Positions 58,857 to 64,000 of a stretch of DNA of 64,000 nucleotides are shown piece by piece. How positions within the stretch are numbered: the first letter of the stretch is position 1; each line of letters starts with the position of its first letter. Below the pieces are notes generated by a model that had not been told where the DNA came from, did no database searches, and saw nothing but the letters and a program-made list of their open reading frames with translations. A program made the translations under genes and the position numbers. Origin of the DNA: Stomorhina lunata. Its lineage: Eukaryota > Arthropoda > Insecta > Diptera > Rhiniidae. The stretch lies in assembly GCA_933228675.1 (NCBI GenBank), contig OW121741.1, forward strand, positions 112,090,361-112,154,360. The letters run 5' to 3'.

Positions 58857-60480
58857 GTGGCTAGATTATAGCCTCCTAAAAGTAAACCTTTTTTGGTAAT
58901 CAATGATATTTCATATTAAAAACTTAATTTCTTTATTAAAGAATAAAAATTGGTTTTAAATTAAAAAACCTATAAAAATTAGAGTGAAAATAGCAATTTT
59001 CTTTTCCAATTGTATATTAATATTAACTGACTTGCAACAGAAAGAACATACAAAGTCAATGGCAGGATGTACGTTCACATTCATTTGTATTTAAGTGTGT
59101 AAATATTTGAATACAATATAAGTATGCGTGTATTTATGTATGTATGTATGTATGTTTGTGTGTAAGTGAATGTATGTCTGTATGTCTACATGATATGCGT
59201 TTACATACAACTCTATACATTTTATAAACTCTCATTTTTCAATGTGGTTAAACTGTTTTTACATGCATTAAATATTACACGATATTCATAGTATTTTATA
59301 TTGTTATATGTCAATATTATTTTAATTTCATTGTACTCATATGAAAATGTCATTTTTGTAATATGACTTATTTGGTTTTATTTTCCCTTTTTTCAGAATT
59401 TTTCTGTTCATTGCTGCTCATTTAACAACTATCAGAAATGAAATTGAAAGAAGGAAAAAAAAGTTGAGAATAAATAAATTGTGAATTTTTTGCCAATTTT
59501 TTTCTGCTTTTCACTTTACATTGACATAAACCACTACTGACATATATATTTTATATATTTATTATTTTAAATAAATTATAAACTCATATAAATTCCAGAA
59601 TTTTTATGAAAAGAGCAGAAATAAATTACAACAACAAAAAGAAACAATATATGTATGTATTTATTTATAATATTGTTGAAACGTTTTTATTTACTGTAAA
59701 TTAAACAGAAAAAGTGTTTGTCAGTCCGGGTCAATTATCTCTTATTTTGAAAAATGACAATCAAAAGTGAAAATGAAATTTGTTAACTTTATTTATTATT
59801 AACGAAAAAAAAGTTGAATTATTAAAGTCAAAATGATGATTTGTGTGAGAAAAAAAGACCAATTTCATTTAAACCAAAACCTCATGAAAGGATAAATGTT
59901 TAACAAAATATTGAAATACAAAAATGATAAACTAAATATGAAATTGATTTAAAGTAAAAAAGAAAAATTAATTTCACAAAATAAATCCTTTTTAACTTAT
60001 CAAAAATCCTGTGCAGACCAAAACTTATTTACAACTTCAAAAACCCTTGAAATCGACAAAACCAAGTGTCAAAAGTTCAAAGTTTTCTTTTCATTTTCAG
60101 TAACTTTTGCTGAACTACAGCAACAAAAAACCAGAGTTTTCTTTAATTTATTTTCCTCCCAATAGAAAAACTTGAAATACCTAAAATGTATTTAATTAAT
60201 TAGCCAAAAGTCTAACAATCACAGAGTCTCAATGCTAGTCCCAGTTGTTGTTGAACTTTATATTGCCACAATCTGATTAGGGACAATGTCTAGGAAAAAC
60301 AAAGTAACTTATACCATAAAAAGTCAAAATTTTTTATATGTATGTAGCCAAGCTAAAAGGGAAAAAATAATAGTTTGTTTTAAAGTTGATACTTTTCTTT
60401 ATTATTTCCTATGATTTTAATTAAATTTTGAAAAGTAAAAAACTTTTTGATAAAATTTTCTTTTAAAATTTCATTAGTTT
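58857..60480. other. AT-rich unique DNA
   Basis: A (TATG)n stretch lies at about 59135-59160. No gene or mobile element recognised. Confidence 0.45.
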
Positions 60481-61434
60481 TAGTATATGTCTTAGTCTAT
60501 GTCTATGTCCTAGTCTATTTCTTAGTCTATGTCTTAGTCTATGTCTTAGTCTATGTCTTAGTCTATGTCTTAGTCTATGTCTTAGTCTATGTCTTAGTCT
60601 ATGTCTTAGTCTATGTCTTAGTCAATGTCTTAGTCTATGTCTTAGTCTATGTCTTAGTCTATGTCTTAGTCTATGTCTTAGTCTATGTCTTAGTCTATGT
60701 CTTAGTCTATGTCTTAGTCTATGTCTTAGTCTATGTCTTAGTCTATGTCTTAGTCTATGTCTTAGTCTATGTCTTAGTCTATGTCTTAGTCTATGTCTTA
60801 GTCTATGTCTTAGTATATGTCTTAGTATATGTCTTAGACTATGTCTTAGTCTATGTCTTAGTATATGTCTTAGTCTATGTCTTAGTCTATGTCTTAGTCA
60901 ATGTCTTAGTCTGTGTCTTATTCTATGTCAGAGTCTATATCTTAGTCTATGTCTTAGTCTATGTCTAAGTCTATGTCTAAGTCTATGTCTTAGTCTATGT
61001 CTTATTCTTTGTCTTAGTCTATGTCTATGTCTTAGTCTATGTCTTAATCTATGTCTTAGTCTATTTTTTAGTCTATGTCTTAGTCTATGTCTTAGTCTAT
61101 GTCTAAGTCTACGTCTAAGTCTATATCTTATTCTATGTCTTCGTCTATGTCGTAGTCAATGTCTAAGTCCATGTCTTAGTCTATGTCTTAGTTTATGTCT
61201 TAGTCTATGTCTTAGTCTATGTCTTAGTCTATGTCTTAGTCTATGTCTTAGTCTATGTCTTAGTCTACGTCTAAGTCTATATCTTAGTCTATGTTTTAGT
61301 CTATGTCTTAGTCTATGTCTTAGTCTATGTCTTAGTCAATGTCTTATTCTATGTCTTAGTCTATTTCCTAGTCTATATATTAGTCTATGTTTTAGTCTAT
61401 ATCTTAGTCTTCTTAGACTGTGTCGTAGTCTATG
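60481..61434 (+). repeat. 12-bp satellite, array 3 (diverged)
   Basis: About 79 copies of CTATGTCTTAGT, in the same orientation as array 2. The left third (60530-60800) is nearly uniform. Rightward the variants increase (TAAGTC, TTATTC, CAATGTC, TACGTC, TTCGTC) with small indels, ending in ATGTTTTATTT. The 173-codon VYVL-repeat frame is an artefact. Confidence 0.95.
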
Positions 61435-61984
61435 TTTTATTTAAAAAATGATATTTCCACATCATTATCATCATTGCTATAGGAAAAATTTTAATTAAAC
61501 GATATTATTTTATATATTCCCAATAAGTTCCCAATTTTACTTAAATTAATTTTGTTTCATGCCATCAGTTTATATTGCGTTATACGACAGACATTATTTA
61601 GTATTAATCAAATTTGCACCAAAAACTGACAATTAAAGTTTGTCCAAACTGTTCAGCTGCCACGTACTTAGCAACGATGTATTAAATTTACATGGAAACA
61701 AATGGAAAACATTTTACATACATTAGAATGGGTAAAGTTACGCGTATTTTACACATCCTCACATAAACACTTTTCGCTATCAGGTTATTCAAATAAACTG
61801 AACAAATGTCAACTTTACCACGAATGAGAATGTATCAGTTACATGATTAATTATTGCATAACTGCCTGTGACAGCGTAAAAATATTAATTGGCGTTATAC
61901 AATATTTATGTTAGAGTTGATGTGAGTGAAGTTTACATTCTTTCATTTAATTTAAAGTTTTAGTTGGGAATGATGTTTACAGGG
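61435..61984. other. AT-rich unique DNA between arrays
   Basis: Nothing recognised. Confidence 0.4.
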
Positions 61985-64000
61985 TTTGCAACTTTATAAA
62001 AATAAGAAATTTTTAAAAATTTGCTAAACAAAAAAAAGAAATTTTTGGAAAATTTCCTAAAAAAAACAGAAATTTGTATATATATTCAAATTTTTATAAA
62101 AATAACAAATTTTTGAAAAATTTCCTATAAAAATAGGAAGCTTTTGAAAAATTTCCTTTAACAGGAAATTTTTGAAAATTTTCCTTTAAAAATAGGAAAT
62201 TTTTGAAAAATTTCCTATAAAAATAGGAAATTTTTGAAATTTTTCCTTTAAAAATAGCAAATTTTTGAAACTTTTCCTTTAAAAATAGGAAATTTTTGAA
62301 AAATTTTCCTATAAAATAGGTCATTTTTGAAAATTTTCCTTTAAAAATAACAAAATTTTTGTAAAATTTCCTTTAAAAATATGAACATTTTTGTAAAATT
62401 TCCTTTAAAAATAAGAACATTTTTGTAAAATTTCCTTTAAAAATAGGAAATTTTTGAAAAATTTCCTATAAAAATAGGAAATTTTTGAAAAATGTCCTAT
62501 AAAAATAGGAAATTTTTGAAAAATTTCCTATAAAAATTGGAAATTTTTGAAAATTTTCCTATAAAAATAGGAAATTTTTGAAAAATTTCCTATAAAAATA
62601 GGAAAATTTTGAAAAATTTCCTTTAAAAATAGGAAATTTTTGAAAAATTTTCTATAAAAATAGGAAATTTTTGAAAAATTTTCTATAAAAATAGGAAATT
62701 TTTGAAAAATTTTCTATAAAAATAGGAAATTTTTGAAAAATTTTCTATAAAAATAGGAAATTTTTGTAAAATTTTCTTTATAAATAGGAAATTTCCTTTA
62801 AAAATAGGAAATTTTTGAAAAATTTTCTTTAAAAATAGGAAATTTTTGAAAAATTTCCTTTAAAAATAGGAAATTTTTGAAAAATTTCCTTTAAAAATAG
62901 AAAATTTTTCAAAAATTTCCTTTAAAAATAGGAAATTTTTGAAAAATTTATTTTAAAAATAGGAAATTTTTGAAAAAATTCCTTTAAAAATAGGAAATTT
63001 TTGAAAAATTTTCTTTAAAAATAGGAAATTTTTGAAAAATTTCCCATAAAAGCAGGACATTTTTGAAAAATTTCCTATAAAAATAATAAATTTTTGAAAA
63101 ATTTTCTATAAAAATAGGAAATTTTTGCAAAATTTCCTTTATAAATAGGAAATTTTTGTAAAATTTCCTTTATAAATAGGAAATTTTTGAAAAATTTCCT
63201 TTAAAAATAGGAAATTTTTGAAAAATTTCCTTTAACAATAGGAAATGTTTGAAAAATTTCCTTTCAAAATAGGAAATTTTTAAAAAATTTCCTTTAAAAA
63301 CAGGAAATTTTTGAAAAATTTCCTTTAAAAATAGGAAATTTTTGAAAATTTTCCTTTAAAAATAGGAAATTTTTGAAAATTTTCCTTTAAAAATAGGAAA
63401 TTTTTGAAAAATTTCCTTTAAAAATAGGAAATTTTTGAAAATGTTCCTTTAAAAATAGGAAATTTTTGAAAAATTTTCTTTAAAAATAGGAAATTTTTGA
63501 AAAATTTCCCATAAAAACAGGACATTTTTGAAAAATTTCTTATAAAAATAATAAATTTTTGAAAAATTTTCTATAAAAATAGGAAATTTTTGCAAAATTT
63601 CCTTTATAAATAGGAAATTTTTGTAAAATTTCCTTTAAAAATAGGAAATTTTTGAAAAATTTCCTTTAAAAATAGGAAATTTTTGAAAAATTTCCTTTAA
63701 AAATAGGAAATGTTTGAAAAATTTCCTTTCAAAATAGGAAATTTTAGAAAAATTTCCTTTCAAAATAGGAAATTTTTGAAAAATTTCCTTTAAAATTTTT
63801 GAAAAATTTCCTTCAAAAATAGGAAATTTTTGAAAATTTTCCTTCAAAAATAGGAAATTTTTGAAAATTTTCCTTTAAAAATAGGAAATTTTTGAAAATT
63901 TTCCTTTAAAAATAGGAAATTTTTAAAAAATTTCCTTTAAAAATAGGAAATTTTTGAAAATTTTCCTTTAAAAAGAGGAAATTTTTGAAAAATTTCCTAT
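61985..64000 (+). repeat. 31-bp A/T satellite (array C2), continues past window end
   Basis: Unit of 31 bp with arms GGAAATTTTT and AAAAATTTCC around a central G, linker TTTAAAAATA. It is the same family and orientation as 29990-33660 but with fixed differences (AATAGG for AATAAG; CTTTAAAA for CTATAAAA), a longer palindrome and higher homogeneity. A block starting TTTCCCATAAAA recurs 465 bp apart (63043 and 63508), 15 units. The array is still regular at base 64000, so its true length is unknown. Phenylalanine/lysine-rich open frames in it are artefacts. Confidence 0.95.

Noticed and set aside
60447..60968. 173-codon VYVL-repeat frame
   Set aside because: Reading of the third 12-bp array.

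Overview
The window looks like repeat-dominated, strongly A+T-rich intergenic, deep intronic or heterochromatic DNA of an animal, most likely a dipteran fly. The reasons are the DD41D-type mariner transposases, a piggyBac relic flanked by TTAA, many copies of an interspersed repeat resembling the fly DINE-1/INE-1 (Helitron-like) class, and frequent (CTGT)n, (CAGC)n, (TA)n and (TATG)n tracts. Naming the fly family would be inference only. I find no convincing host protein-coding gene, and no rRNA, functional tRNA, CRISPR array or bacterial-style regulatory signal. Almost every long open frame is an artefact of a tandem repeat whose period is a multiple of three.

Layout. From 1 to 6 kb: unique AT-rich DNA, then a 29-bp satellite (955-4020) and its decayed tail. 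From 6 to 25 kb: a patchwork of mobile elements. It holds a 132-bp tandem repeat (6270-6870), a (TA)n tract, DINE-1-like copies, a nearly complete 1.27-kb DD41D mariner (11703-12968), an internally deleted piggyBac (15221-16739), a 2.5-kb element with 26-bp terminal inverted repeats (19435-21916) that contains a smaller element and a 52-bp perfect palindrome, and a decayed second mariner (22455-23395). From 25 to 46 kb: four large A/T satellites (25440-28360, 29990-33660, 39130-42660, 43560-45240), one of them inside a terminal-inverted-repeat element, plus a 12-bp satellite (36589-38331). From 46 to 64 kb: the largest 12-bp satellite (46482-50207), tRNA-derived SINE-like DNA near 51-52.5 kb, more DINE-1-like copies, a 29/30-bp satellite bracketed by DINE-1-like copies (56060-58130), a third 12-bp array (60481-61434), and a 31-bp satellite that runs off the end (61985-64000).

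Taken together, about 40 percent of the window is tandem repeat. The A/T satellites share one design: a 29-31 bp monomer built around an inverted repeat of A/T tracts, joined by a short linker that differs between arrays. In the 31-bp arrays, marker variants recur at exact multiples of 31 bp, so blocks of monomers have been duplicated. Three A/T arrays also carry the same small element with inverted ends. The main point of interest is therefore how the satellites and the mobile elements relate to each other, not any gene system.
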